A stretch of DNA of 64,000 nt from Chitinophaga silvisoli (GCF_003412465.1 NZ_QTJV01000001.1:310001-374000); one strand, 5' to 3'. Shown: positions 21,260 to 31,532, numbered from the stretch's first letter. The notes: generated from the sequence alone by a model not told the origin. Program-made: numbers and translations.

Positions 21260-22243
21260 ATGATCACAAAAGAGTTATTTGACCGGTATCTTAGGAACGA
21301 TTGTTCAGCCCGGGAGAGAAGACTGGTGAATGACTACCTGCAGGAACATCCCGAAAAGCTGGATGAGCTCATGCCGGAAACAGAAGTAGAAGAGCCAGAT
21401 GCCTTTCGCCTGCACCCTGCCGTATCTGACAGAATGTGGCAGAACGTGCAGAAGGGTAAGACACCGGTTAGAAAACGCATGATCATATGGGGAAGCATAG
21501 CGGCCGCCATCACATTGTTGTTAATAACCGGCCGGAGCTGGGTACAACATACCCCTCCGGTCCTTAATAAAGATATTATTACTGTAATGCATCAAACCCC
21601 ATCATGGCAACAGCGCTTTAATTCCGCAAAAGGAGTGTTAGCGCTGAGTTTGCCGGATGCTTCGGTGGTGGAGTTACAACCACAAAGCGGTATCCGCTAC
21701 CAGGAACCCTTCGATGGGAAAATCTACCTCACAGGCCAGGGCCTGTTCAAGGTAGCCAAAAATGAACAACGGCCATTTATGGTATATAGCGGTGGCATAT
21801 ACACCACCGTATTGGGGACATCCTTTAATGTGAGCGCTTTCGATAGCAGCACAACCATCCGGGTAAGGCTCTACACAGGAAAAGTTGCTGTCACGGCAGG
21901 AAAGCAACGATTCACCCTGCAGCCCGGACAGGAATTAACGTATTATAAAGAGGGAGGGAGTGTTGACCTGATTACCCTCCCTTCTAAAAAACATACAGCA
22001 GCCGATACCCGGCCGGATTGGTACCTCTTCAGCGGCCAGTCCCTTTGCCAGGTATTCGATCAGTTAAGTGAATATTACCACGTCGAAATCGATTATAAAC
22101 CAGCAGACCTCCAGAATATGTACTTTGCGGCAAAATTTGACAAAAACGATGCATTGGATAAGATCATGGAGGATATTGCACTCTTAAACAACCTGACAAT
22201 CCTACACAAAGAGGGAAAATACACCGTGCGCAAATCCAATTAA
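21260..22243 (+). CDS. FecR-type anti-sigma factor
   Basis: A 327-aa inner-membrane regulator. The N-terminal cytoplasmic part (1-70) should hold the sigma factor; one membrane segment at about 74-92 (IIWGSIAAAITLLLITG); a periplasmic FecR domain at about 110-225 with LPDASVVELQPQSGIRY and VLGTSFNVSAF; and a C-terminal DUF4974/STN-like domain (about 250-327, FSGQSLCQVFDQLSEYYHVEIDY). It should release the sigma factor when the outer-membrane transporter reports substrate, but the SusC next door has no STN signalling domain. Confidence 0.92.
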   Translation: MITKELFDRYLRNDCSARERRLVNDYLQEHPEKLDELMPETEVEEPDAFRLHPAVSDRMWQNVQKGKTPVRKRMIIWGSIAAAITLLLITGRSWVQHTPPVLNKDIITVMHQTPSWQQRFNSAKGVLALSLPDASVVELQPQSGIRYQEPFDGKIYLTGQGLFKVAKNEQRPFMVYSGGIYTTVLGTSFNVSAFDSSTTIRVRLYTGKVAVTAGKQRFTLQPGQELTYYKEGGSVDLITLPSKKHTAADTRPDWYLFSGQSLCQVFDQLSEYYHVEIDYKPADLQNMYFAAKFDKNDALDKIMEDIALLNNLTILHKEGKYTVRKSN

Positions 22244-22283
22244 AACCGAGAATGAGTCAATCCAAATAAGGTTATCCTATTTA

Positions 22284-22327
22284 TCCTCCTATATCGCTGT
22301 AGCGCAAGCTACGGCGACGTAGGAGGG
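22284..22327 (+). promoter_or_regulatory. Long imperfect hairpin in the SusC leader
   Basis: Arms around 22285-22303 and 22308-22327 pair with a GCAA tetraloop (GTAGC/GCTAC next to the loop, CCTCCTA/TAGGAGG at the base) with one wobble and one small internal mismatch. No T run follows, so it is not a normal terminator. It lies 47 bases before the SusC start; a leader control element or a processing site is possible. Confidence 0.5.
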
Positions 22328-22373
22328 AGGGAACCTGTGATCAGCCCATTTTCATAAACACTTCGAAAACCTT

Positions 22374-25300
22374 ATGACCAAGCAAAGCCGAATGACCATG
22401 ATCTGGTTGCTCCTCTTTGTCCTGTGTTGTCCCTATGCTTTACTGGCACAGGAACAGCGGGCCACTGTACGGGGTATCGTTCGTGATGAAAAAGGACTCG
22501 CCCTGGGTTATGTAAATGTAGCTGCAAAAAACAATGCTACCGGCTTTACCGCCGGTACCCAGACGGACAGCACCGGCGTATTCCGCTTCGCCCAGCTACC
22601 CGCCGGCACCAATTACAGCTTTACCTTTTCATATGTTGGTTTTGAGACACAAACACTGAGCGGCTACACCCTGAAGCCCGATGCCGCCTTCACCCTGGTG
22701 GTGAAAATGAAAACCGATACCAAAACTATGGACGAAGTGGTGGTAATAGGTTATGGCTCGCAAAAAAGGGAATTACTCACCAGTGCCATCGGCTCTGTCA
22801 AAGCCAAAGACTTCGTAAAAGGTGCCGTAACTGATGCCGCCCAGCTGATACGGGGCAAAGTAGCAGGCCTCAGTGTCATCACGCCGGATGGCAACCCAAC
22901 CACTACCTCACAGTTGTCACTCAGAGGAGTGAACACCATCAACTCTGGTAGCAATCCCCTCATCCTGATCGATGGGATCCCCGGCAATCTGACAATGGTA
23001 GCCCCCGAAGACATTGAGCAGATAGACGTGCTCAAAGACGGTTCCGCCGCTGCTATCTATGGTACCCGCGGCACCAATGGTGTCATCCTGATCACTACCA
23101 AAAAAGCGGTCAAAGATCTGCCGCCTACCATTGACATCAACACTTATGTCACCACCCAGTCTATCTCACGCAGACTGAAGTTCATGACACCATCTCAATA
23201 CCGGGAACTGGTGGCCGCCGGCAAACCCGGCGCACAGGACTTCGGTGCCAGCACTAACTGGCTGAACGAAATCACCCAAACACCACTCTCCCAGGTGCAT
23301 AGCGTGACCCTGAGAGGCGGAAGTAAGAACACCGGCTACATTGCCAGTATGGAATACAGGGATATGAACGGGATAGTGCAGAACAGCAATAACAAGACCT
23401 TTTATCCCCGCCTGGCTGTCAATCATACCATGTTCAACGGGATGCTGAAGATCGATGCCAGTATACTCGGCTACCAGCAGAAATACTTTGCAGGCACCGA
23501 AGATAATGCTTCCCTCATACCTAACAGCTACCGGGGCGATGTATACCGCAATGCCCTCACCTACAATCCTACCGATCCCGTAAAGGCGGCAGATGGTAGC
23601 TGGACACAGCATACAGATAAGACGGATTATGTAAACCCGCTCTCCCTGCTGTATGAAACTGTGGGCCTGAACAAAAACAGTGATTTCCGTACTTATGGTA
23701 CCATCACATTCACTCCCTTGTCCGGCCTGGAATTTAAGCTGCTGGGTAGTCATGATGTGTACAACAGCTTAAGGGGCTATTACGAAACCAAACATCATAT
23801 TTCCACTATCCGCGATGGTAAAAATGGCTATGCTTCCCGTGGTACATTGCAAACCCGGGAAGACCAGGTGGACTTCACCAGCCAGTATAATAAAGACCTG
23901 AAAGATCATCATTTTACCGTACTGGGTGGTTTTAGCTGGCGGAAAGCATTCAGCGAAAGTTATTATATGAATAACTGGGACTTTCCTACAGACTTCTTCT
24001 CTTACAATAACATGAGCACTGGCAAGGCACTGAGCAGGGGTGAAGCCACCGAAGGCAGTAATGCCTCGGAATCCCGGCTCATTGGTTTCTTTGCCCGTGT
24101 CAATTATAATTTCAGGGAAAAGTACCTGCTCATGGCAAGTATGCGCAGGGAGGGCAGTACCCGCTTTGGTGCCGATCATAAATGGGGTAGTTTTCCCGCT
24201 ATCTCCGTCGGCTGGAATATCAAAAATGAAGAATTCCTGACAGACAGTAAATTACTCAGTACCCTGAAAGTAAGGGCCGGCTACGGTATCACAGGTACAG
24301 AGCCAGGCTCCTCCTATATCTCTTTAAATAAAATCAACTTCGATAGTTACACCTACATCAATGGAGAATGGATCCAGGTCATCAGCCCCGGTAATAATCC
24401 TAATCCTGATCTGCGCTGGGAAACGAAGCGTGAATTTAATGCCGGCATAGATTTCGGCTTTTTGAATGACCGTGTATCCGGTTCAGTGGACATCTATAAA
24501 CGTACTACCAGAGATCTCATCTTTGACTATCCTGTTCCTTCTCCTCCCTACCTCTTTTCTACCATTACCGCCAACGGTGCTACGATGGAGAACAGCGGTA
24601 TAGAAGCTGCTCTTTCTGCTTCACCTATCCGCAATAATAAGTTTCAGTGGGTCAGCTCTGTAAACTATTCACATAATACCAACAGGATTGTTTCACTTTC
24701 TAACGATGCCTTTCAGCTGGCCAGTGGCTATAGTGATCAGGGATCTACCGGGGAGCCTATCCAGAGCACGACCCATCGTATACAGGTAGGTCAGCCGGTA
24801 GGCAACTTCTACGGCTATCAATCTGTAGGTATTGACGACAATGGACACTGGATGATCAGGGGGAGTGATGGGAATGCCAAACCCATAGCACAACAACAGC
24901 CTACTGATAAGCGGGTGATTGGAAACGGATTGCCCCGGCATTACCTGAACTTTAACAATACTATCAGCTATAAGAAATTCGATCTGAGTATGACCATGCG
25001 CGGAGCCTTTGGATTTCAGATCCTGAACATGGCGCAAATGTTTTACAGCGCACCGGTCATGCTGGCCAGGGGCAATGTGATGCAGTCTACTTATGATAAC
25101 CTGTATGGTAAGCGACCACTGGCAGACGATCAATCCCTGCAGTATGTAAGTTATTATGTCCAGAAAGGAAATTACTGGAAGATAGACAATGTAACAGTAG
25201 GCTATAACCTCGCCTTACCGTATAAGAATTTTCAAAACATGCGTATTTATGCCGCGGTATCCAACCTGGCTACCATTACGGGATATGCAGGCATAGATCC

Positions 25301-25397
25301 GGAAGTCAGCATCGGTGGCCTGGCTCCGGGTGTAGATGATCGCAACCGCTATCCTGCTACCCGTACATACACCTTTGGTGCATTCTTTACATTTTGA
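22374..25397 (+). CDS. SusC/RagA-type TonB-dependent transporter (second locus)
   Basis: A 1007-aa outer-membrane importer. Signal peptide 1-25 (ending LLAQ), carboxypeptidase-regulatory-like domain about 28-110, SusC signature DEVVVIGYGSQKR near 121-133, plug with LRGVNTINSGSNPLILIDGIPG and YGTRGTNGVILITTKKA, then the barrel ending YTFGAFFTF. Despite sitting behind an ECF sigma/FecR pair, it begins directly with the regulatory-like domain and has no N-terminal STN domain. The linked GH127-like and GH78 enzymes suggest a substrate with arabinose and rhamnose, such as a pectin side chain or arabinogalactan. Confidence 0.95.
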   Translation: MTKQSRMTMIWLLLFVLCCPYALLAQEQRATVRGIVRDEKGLALGYVNVAAKNNATGFTAGTQTDSTGVFRFAQLPAGTNYSFTFSYVGFETQTLSGYTLKPDAAFTLVVKMKTDTKTMDEVVVIGYGSQKRELLTSAIGSVKAKDFVKGAVTDAAQLIRGKVAGLSVITPDGNPTTTSQLSLRGVNTINSGSNPLILIDGIPGNLTMVAPEDIEQIDVLKDGSAAAIYGTRGTNGVILITTKKAVKDLPPTIDINTYVTTQSISRRLKFMTPSQYRELVAAGKPGAQDFGASTNWLNEITQTPLSQVHSVTLRGGSKNTGYIASMEYRDMNGIVQNSNNKTFYPRLAVNHTMFNGMLKIDASILGYQQKYFAGTEDNASLIPNSYRGDVYRNALTYNPTDPVKAADGSWTQHTDKTDYVNPLSLLYETVGLNKNSDFRTYGTITFTPLSGLEFKLLGSHDVYNSLRGYYETKHHISTIRDGKNGYASRGTLQTREDQVDFTSQYNKDLKDHHFTVLGGFSWRKAFSESYYMNNWDFPTDFFSYNNMSTGKALSRGEATEGSNASESRLIGFFARVNYNFREKYLLMASMRREGSTRFGADHKWGSFPAISVGWNIKNEEFLTDSKLLSTLKVRAGYGITGTEPGSSYISLNKINFDSYTYINGEWIQVISPGNNPNPDLRWETKREFNAGIDFGFLNDRVSGSVDIYKRTTRDLIFDYPVPSPPYLFSTITANGATMENSGIEAALSASPIRNNKFQWVSSVNYSHNTNRIVSLSNDAFQLASGYSDQGSTGEPIQSTTHRIQVGQPVGNFYGYQSVGIDDNGHWMIRGSDGNAKPIAQQQPTDKRVIGNGLPRHYLNFNNTISYKKFDLSMTMRGAFGFQILNMAQMFYSAPVMLARGNVMQSTYDNLYGKRPLADDQSLQYVSYYVQKGNYWKIDNVTVGYNLALPYKNFQNMRIYAAVSNLATITGYAGIDPEVSIGGLAPGVDDRNRYPATRTYTFGAFFTF

Positions 25398-25408
25398 AAC
25401 AGGACTTT

Positions 25409-27016
25409 ATGAGATGGATTACATACCTGCTACTGAGCGCTTGCCTGCTCACCGCATGTAGCAAGCAACTGGAAGAAAAAGCATATAGTACAACCACGTC
25501 TGAAAACTACCAGTATACAGAAAAAGATTTTTATAGTGTAATCGGAAAGGCTTACGCTAACCTGCGTACCCTCTGGGGAGAGCAGGATTATTATATGCTG
25601 CAGGAAGCGAGTACTGATGAAATTGTGATGCCGGCCAATGCATCTGGCTGGGATGATGGCGGCATTTATAAGAAACTCCATTTGCACAACTGGAATGCCG
25701 ACCAGAGTCATATTAACAATACATGGAACAAACTATACGCAGGTGTTATCAACACCAATCGTATCATCTACCAGTTACAGGATAGCATAGCACCAGTACC
25801 TGCGGAGGTTGGAGCGGAGGCTGCTATTGCCGAGATGCGTGTGGCGCGTGCCCTGTATTACTGGCTGATCATGGATAATTTTGGAGATGCCCCCCTGGTG
25901 ACCGATTGGGCAGAGACTTCATTACCATCCAGGCATCCAAGGAAAGAGATCTACGAATTCCTCGTTACAGAACTGACTGAATCTATTCCTTTGCTCAGTG
26001 AAGAAAAAGGCAAATTGTATTATGGCCGCTTCAACAAATGGGCTGCAAAAGCGCTGCTGGCCAATATCTACCTGAATGCAAAGGTCTATGTAGGTGAGGA
26101 CCACTGGATGGATTGCCTGGCGCAGTGCAATGATATCATCAATAGTGGAAAATATACACTGGAAGCAAATTCGAAAGATATCTTCAAAACAGAAAATGAA
26201 AACTCTCCAGAGATCATATTTTCAATCCCTTTCGATGAAAACCTGGGTACTAACTTCTATGTACATATGTATTCATGGCATGCAGCCCTGAAAGCAAAAT
26301 ATGAAATGCAGACTACGCCATATGGGGCCGGTTGTAGCAAGGCTGTACCACAGTTTATAGATACCTACGATAGCAATGACAGCCGTTTATCAGGCAGCTG
26401 GCTCATGGGACCGCAGTATGCATCTGACGGCGTAACAGCATTGATGGGCTCCTATGAACTGAGCGGTCAGCCCCTCATATTTACAAAGGAATTGCCTGAT
26501 GGCTTATACACAGGTGAAGCAGAGGGTTACCGCATGAATAAATTCGAAGTGAAGCTGAATGCAAAGCGTGACCTGGATAATGATTTCCCATTCTTTCGCT
26601 ATGCACAGGTATTGCTGATGAAAGCAGAATGTTTGCTGCGTACCGGTGATGGTGACGCTGCGGCAGCACTGGTCACCCAGGTCAGAACCCGCGCATTCAT
26701 ATCCAACCCTTCATTGGCCACAGTCACTGCTGAGCGCCTGAATGGAAATACAAAATATCAATGGGGATATGTGGAAAAGTATACAATCGTAGACCAGGGA
26801 GATGTTAGCACCTTGCAATACGGTGGAATGTATGATGAACTGGGATGGGAATTTGCCTGGGAAGGATGCAGAAGGAGGGATATGATCCGCTTTGGCACCT
26901 ATACTACCAGAAGCTGGCTCTCTCACAAACCAAATGGTGCCTACAGGATCGTATTCCCTATTCCCCAATCAGTGATAAATGGTAATCCAAATATCTCGCA
27001 AAATCCCGATTACTAG
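25409..27016 (+). CDS. SusD/RagB-type surface glycan-binding lipoprotein (second locus)
   Basis: A 535-aa lipoprotein that partners the preceding SusC. The ATG at 25409 gives a clean signal peptide MRWITYLLLSACLLTAC with the lipid-anchored Cys at 17; an upstream in-frame TTG at 25394 overlaps the SusC stop and is less likely. Family features include MRVARALYYWLIMDNFGDAPLV (about 145-165), the loop WAYKALLANIYLNA-like helix, and the closing FPIPQSVINGNPNISQNPDY. A terminator lies 50 bases after the stop, so the two hydrolases downstream probably have their own promoter or rely on readthrough. Confidence 0.93.
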   Translation: MRWITYLLLSACLLTACSKQLEEKAYSTTTSENYQYTEKDFYSVIGKAYANLRTLWGEQDYYMLQEASTDEIVMPANASGWDDGGIYKKLHLHNWNADQSHINNTWNKLYAGVINTNRIIYQLQDSIAPVPAEVGAEAAIAEMRVARALYYWLIMDNFGDAPLVTDWAETSLPSRHPRKEIYEFLVTELTESIPLLSEEKGKLYYGRFNKWAAKALLANIYLNAKVYVGEDHWMDCLAQCNDIINSGKYTLEANSKDIFKTENENSPEIIFSIPFDENLGTNFYVHMYSWHAALKAKYEMQTTPYGAGCSKAVPQFIDTYDSNDSRLSGSWLMGPQYASDGVTALMGSYELSGQPLIFTKELPDGLYTGEAEGYRMNKFEVKLNAKRDLDNDFPFFRYAQVLLMKAECLLRTGDGDAAAALVTQVRTRAFISNPSLATVTAERLNGNTKYQWGYVEKYTIVDQGDVSTLQYGGMYDELGWEFAWEGCRRRDMIRFGTYTTRSWLSHKPNGAYRIVFPIPQSVINGNPNISQNPDY

Positions 27017-27067
27017 GCATCAGCAAACATCTGGATTTCAAAGCCGGTTGCGAACCGAACTCCCACG

Positions 27068-27104
27068 AAAAAAATGCTGATGCCGAAGGTGTCAGCATTT
27101 TTTT
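27068..27104 (+). terminator. Terminator between SusD and the GH127-like gene
   Basis: Stem AAAAAAATGCTGA (27068-27080) with arm 27092-27104 ending in seven T; the inner TGCC/GGTG adds wobble pairs around a GAA loop. It splits the second locus into SusCD and hydrolase parts. Confidence 0.85.
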
Positions 27105-27164
27105 CGCTTATTTTTTCTACCTTACTCCCTCACGTTATTATTGTATATACTCAAGTCTCAACGA

Positions 27165-29198
27165 ATGAAAATCAATTTGCTCGCGGGTTGTACCCTTGCC
27201 GTATTATCATTACTCCCGGCATCCGGTCACTCCGCTCCACAACAGGTTTCCTATCAGGCCCCCGTCTACACCAACCTGCCCCTCGGTAGCATTAAGCCTG
27301 CCGGCTGGCTCAGGCACCAGCTCCTCATCATGCGGGACGGCTCCACAGGTCACCTCGACGAATACTATGCTAAAATAAAGAACGATAACGGCTGGCTGGG
27401 TGGCAAAGGCGACGGCTGGGAAGAAACGCCCTACTGGCTGGATGGTGCCCTCCCGCTCGCTTACCTGCTCGATGACAAAGCCCTGAAAGAAAAGGTTCTC
27501 CGCTATGTGAACTGGACCCTGGACCACCAGCGTCCCAGCGGCTACTTCGGCCCCATTACCGGTGCTGAAAGAGAGAAGCACAGCAGCGTAGAAGTCTCCA
27601 CCGCTGCCGATGGCGATGACTGGTGGCCTAAGATGGTCATGCTCAAAGTACTGCAGCAATACTATTCCGCCACCGGTGATCAGCGTGTCATCACCTTCAT
27701 GACTAAATACTTCCAATACCAGCAGAAAGCGCTCGATATTGCTCCTATCGGCAAGTGGACGGACTGGGCAGCCTCCCGGGGGGCGGACAATGTAATGATG
27801 GCCCAATGGCTCTACAGCATTACGAAAGATCCTTCCCTCTTACAGCTGGCAGACAAGATCGAACAGCAATCCTTCCCCTGGACCCGCTGGATGGGTGGCC
27901 ATGAATGGGTCATCAGCACCACTACCTACGCCCACATGGGCAACTGGATGAACCGCCACGGTGTAAATGTAGCCATGGCCCTGAAATCGCCCGCTATCAA
28001 CTACCAGCGTACCGGCGATCCGCAGGACCTGAAGGCATTACAAAGCGGCTGGCATGACCTTATGACCGTTCATGGTCTGCCTATGGGCATCTTCAGCGGC
28101 GACGAAGACCTGAATGGCAATGAACCTACCCAGGGTATTGAACTTTGCGGCATCGTAGAAGCCATGTATTCACTGGAAAACATCATTGCCATCACCGGCG
28201 ATGTACACTACATGGATGCGCTGGAAAAAATGACTTTCAACGCCCTGCCTACACAGACAACGGATGATTATAACAACAAACAATATTTCCAGGTAGCCAA
28301 CCAGATCCAGATCAGCAAAGGCGTATTCGACTTCTCCCTGCCTTTTAACAGGGAAATGTGTAATGTGCTGGGAGCCAGAAGCGGCTATACCTGTTGCCTG
28401 GCAAACATGCACCAGGGCTGGACGAAATTCACGTCCCAACTCTGGTATGCCACGCCTGGCAAAGGCCTGGCTGCCTTGTCTTACGCACCAAATGACCTGA
28501 CTGCAAAAGTCGGCAAAGACCAGACAGAAGTAAGCATTCATGAAGCCACTACCTACCCTTTCAATGATGAGATCACATTCACGTTATCTTCAAAAAAAGC
28601 AGCCAGCTTCCCATTACAATTACGCATCCCTGCCTGGTGTAAGGAAGCTACCATTCTCCTGAACGGACAGCCACTCCGCAAGGATACCGGCAACCAGGTG
28701 ATCACCATCGACCGTAGCTGGAAAAACAATGATAAACTGGTACTGAAGTTACCAATGGACATCACCACCACCGTATGGGGCAGACATTCCCGTGCAGTGG
28801 AAAGAGGCCCGCTGGTCTACGCCCTGAAGCTGAATGAGAAATGGGAGAAAGCGACAGACGAAGTAGAAGGCGAATACTTCAGCGTATATCCTGAAGGTAA
28901 ATGGAACTATGCACTGATCCGGGATAATGTGGAAAAGCCTGCCGCTCATTTCAAAGCTGCAGTGGTAAAACAGGTGGATGACCAGTTCGTGTGGAACCTG
29001 GCCCATGCTCCTGTAACCATCACCGTACCGGCCAAATCAATTCCTTCCTGGAAAGAACTGAATGGTGTGGCATACCAGCCGCCTACGGACAGGGAAGGAA
29101 TTTACAAAGGAAAAGTAGACAACACTATACAGGAAATCACGCTCGTGCCCTATGGTTGCACGAAAGTGCGCATCGTAGCTTTTCCTGTAGTACCATAA
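27165..29198 (+). CDS. GH127-like beta-L-arabinofuranosidase (DUF1680 family), secreted
   Basis: A 677-aa secreted enzyme of the PF07944 family. The ATG at 27165 starts a signal peptide (1-24, ending SGHSA); an upstream TTG frame at 27141 adds eight residues before it and is unlikely. The fold is an (alpha/alpha)6 barrel (about 50-440) plus beta domains. In characterised GH127 enzymes a zinc ion is held by Glu-x-Cys and a Cys-Cys pair, one Cys being the nucleophile; here E326-L-C328 (GIELCGIVEA) and C410-C411 (GYTCCLANMHQGW) match that layout. Substrate is inferred from the family and from the GH78 gene 21 nt downstream. Confidence 0.85.
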   Translation: MKINLLAGCTLAVLSLLPASGHSAPQQVSYQAPVYTNLPLGSIKPAGWLRHQLLIMRDGSTGHLDEYYAKIKNDNGWLGGKGDGWEETPYWLDGALPLAYLLDDKALKEKVLRYVNWTLDHQRPSGYFGPITGAEREKHSSVEVSTAADGDDWWPKMVMLKVLQQYYSATGDQRVITFMTKYFQYQQKALDIAPIGKWTDWAASRGADNVMMAQWLYSITKDPSLLQLADKIEQQSFPWTRWMGGHEWVISTTTYAHMGNWMNRHGVNVAMALKSPAINYQRTGDPQDLKALQSGWHDLMTVHGLPMGIFSGDEDLNGNEPTQGIELCGIVEAMYSLENIIAITGDVHYMDALEKMTFNALPTQTTDDYNNKQYFQVANQIQISKGVFDFSLPFNREMCNVLGARSGYTCCLANMHQGWTKFTSQLWYATPGKGLAALSYAPNDLTAKVGKDQTEVSIHEATTYPFNDEITFTLSSKKAASFPLQLRIPAWCKEATILLNGQPLRKDTGNQVITIDRSWKNNDKLVLKLPMDITTTVWGRHSRAVERGPLVYALKLNEKWEKATDEVEGEYFSVYPEGKWNYALIRDNVEKPAAHFKAAVVKQVDDQFVWNLAHAPVTITVPAKSIPSWKELNGVAYQPPTDREGIYKGKVDNTIQEITLVPYGCTKVRIVAFPVVP

Positions 29199-29219
29199 AT
29201 TCACCTTAAAATAGACACC

Positions 29220-31484
29220 TTGCAACGTATTTTATTTTGCCTGCTCTGCTGTCTGCCCGGTTTCCTGTATGCTCAGGTCAACTGGTCAGGTAGCTGGATC
29301 ACGAATACCACAGATACCACTGCCACAAAAGCACCTTTCTTCAGGAAAGTGTTTCACACGGGTAAGCCATTGCAAAGAGCAGTGGCTTACGTTTCGGGCG
29401 TAGGGTATCACATATTGTATGTAAACGGAAAGCCTGTTACCGATGCGGTGTTGGAACAGGGCTATACCCGCTATGACAAAAGACTACTGTACAACACCTA
29501 CGACATTACCGCCCTGCTGGCCAGTGGTGACAACGTAGTGGCGGCCGAACTGGGCAATGGTTGGTATAATGTTCAATCCCATGCGGTATGGGAATTTCAC
29601 AAAGCACCCTGGCGCAATACACCCCGCATGCTCATCAACATCCTGTTGACTTACAAAGATGGCAGCAAGGAAACAATCGTCACTGATCGCAGCTGGAAAT
29701 GTACGACAGGTCCCAGCCAATACAATAACCTGTATACCGGCGAGATCTATGATGCACGGGCAGAACTGCCGGGTTGGAATAAGCTGGCTTATAATGATGC
29801 CAGCTGGCAGCCAGCCCTTGAAACCAATTCTCCCGGAGGCATCCTGGTACCACAGGAAATGCCTTCTATTAAGATTATCCGCCGCATCAAACCAGTCAGT
29901 GTAAAACAGGTGAGTAAAGATGAATATCTCTTTGATATGGGGCAGAACTTTGCCGGCGTAGTCACCTTAAAAGTAAAAGGAGCCGCAGGTACGAAAGTGA
30001 CTCTTTCCTACAGGGAAGTGCTGAAAGACGGTAAGATCGACCTCGCGCATAATACAGAGCACATGCGAAGCTGGCCGGGTGAACTACCTTTCCAGACGGA
30101 TATTTATATCCTGAAAGGCGGTGCAGGAACCGAAACATTCACACCACAGTTTACCTACCACGGATTCCAGTATGTGTCAGTAAAAACTACTGCCGATGTG
30201 AAGCTGGATAAAACCTCACTGGAAGGCTTATTTTACAGCACCGGCTTTGAAGAAGCCGGTCATTTCACCAGCTCCGACCCGATGATCAATAAACTGTATG
30301 AAGCTGCACGCCAGTCTTACAGGAGCAATTTCCTCAGCATACCTACCGACTGTCCGCAGCGTGAAAAGAACGGCTGGACGGCAGATGCACATATCTCTGC
30401 AGAGATCGGCCTGTGGAATTACAAATCTGCATCAGGCTATCGCAAATGGCTGAATGACATCCGCGATGCACAGGCCCCCAATGGTGCTATACCGGGTATC
30501 GTGCCATCCAATGGCTGGGGCTCCGATAGCAGGGATTACACCTTTGGACCTGCATGGGGAAGTGCACTGCCTATCATCACCTGGTATTTGTACCTCTATG
30601 AAGGTGACACTGCCACGATGAGGGAGAACTATGATGCTATAAAAAAATATACGGATTTGCTCACCAGCGGAGCAGAGAATTACATCTTCAAAAAGGGGCT
30701 GGGCGACTGGATGTCAATCGTAGAAACTCCCGTACCATTTACATCTACCGCTTGTTACTATACAGATGCGGTACTGGTATCAAAAATGGCGCGTATATTA
30801 GGTAAAAACGAAGATGCTGTTGCTTATGCTGCATTAGCCGAAAAGATCAGTACTGCCTTTAACAAGGAGTATTATGATCCGCAAACCATGCAGTACAACG
30901 TCACAACAGCTACAGCACTCAGTACAACCATCTACCACAAGCTGGTGCCGGAACCCGCACTGAATAAGACTGTAGCGCAACTGGCAAAGAAGATTAGCGA
31001 CAATCATTATCATGCTGATTTCGGTGTATTAGGAACCAAATACGTATTGCCTTCACTGAGTGACAACGGGCATGTAGAACTGGCCATGAAAATGCTGACA
31101 GATACAGGATATGCAGGCTGGGCACATTGGATCGCACATGGGGCCACTACGCTCTTTGAAGACTGGCCGGGGCAATACACCCACAATCATATCTTCTTTG
31201 GTGATTATTGTGCATGGTTCTATAAAACATTGGCAGGCATCCGCCCGGACGAAGCAGCACCCGGGTTTAAGCATTTCTTTATACAACCTTTATTTGTATC
31301 TCAGCTTACATTTGCGAAAGCCGACTACCAGTGCAGGTATGGCAAGATTGTTTCTGCCTGGAAGCGTGTAGGAAAACAGGTCGTTCTCGAAGTGGAAGTA
31401 CCTGCTAATACAACAGCCACCTTACGCTTACAAGGTAAGGAAGACCAACTCTTACAAGCTGGCAAACATAAATTGACGATCTAA
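29220..31484 (+). CDS. GH78 alpha-L-rhamnosidase, TTG start
   Basis: A 754-aa secreted enzyme that removes terminal alpha-L-rhamnose. The only start that keeps the signal peptide (MQRILFCLLCCLPGFLYAQ) is a TTG at 29220. Order: N-terminal beta domains (about 20-330) and an (alpha/alpha)6 catalytic domain (about 340-670). The general acid is E382 in DCPQREKNGWTAD and the likely general base is E647 in GATTLFEDWP, both in the family positions. It is the last gene of the second utilisation locus, 21 nt after the GH127-like gene, and is followed by a strong hairpin. Confidence 0.92.
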   Translation: MQRILFCLLCCLPGFLYAQVNWSGSWITNTTDTTATKAPFFRKVFHTGKPLQRAVAYVSGVGYHILYVNGKPVTDAVLEQGYTRYDKRLLYNTYDITALLASGDNVVAAELGNGWYNVQSHAVWEFHKAPWRNTPRMLINILLTYKDGSKETIVTDRSWKCTTGPSQYNNLYTGEIYDARAELPGWNKLAYNDASWQPALETNSPGGILVPQEMPSIKIIRRIKPVSVKQVSKDEYLFDMGQNFAGVVTLKVKGAAGTKVTLSYREVLKDGKIDLAHNTEHMRSWPGELPFQTDIYILKGGAGTETFTPQFTYHGFQYVSVKTTADVKLDKTSLEGLFYSTGFEEAGHFTSSDPMINKLYEAARQSYRSNFLSIPTDCPQREKNGWTADAHISAEIGLWNYKSASGYRKWLNDIRDAQAPNGAIPGIVPSNGWGSDSRDYTFGPAWGSALPIITWYLYLYEGDTATMRENYDAIKKYTDLLTSGAENYIFKKGLGDWMSIVETPVPFTSTACYYTDAVLVSKMARILGKNEDAVAYAALAEKISTAFNKEYYDPQTMQYNVTTATALSTTIYHKLVPEPALNKTVAQLAKKISDNHYHADFGVLGTKYVLPSLSDNGHVELAMKMLTDTGYAGWAHWIAHGATTLFEDWPGQYTHNHIFFGDYCAWFYKTLAGIRPDEAAPGFKHFFIQPLFVSQLTFAKADYQCRYGKIVSAWKRVGKQVVLEVEVPANTTATLRLQGKEDQLLQAGKHKLTI

Positions 31485-31495
31485 AAAGAGCAGAA

Positions 31496-31532
31496 CATTT
31501 TGTGCTGATGCTTACGGCATCAGCACAAAATG
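31496..31532 (+). terminator. Hairpin between convergent genes
   Basis: A perfect 16-bp stem CATTTTGTGCTGATGC (31496-31511) with arm 31517-31532 and a 5-base loop lies between the GH78 gene and the convergent propeller gene. There is no long T run directly after it; it may serve both strands. Confidence 0.7.
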
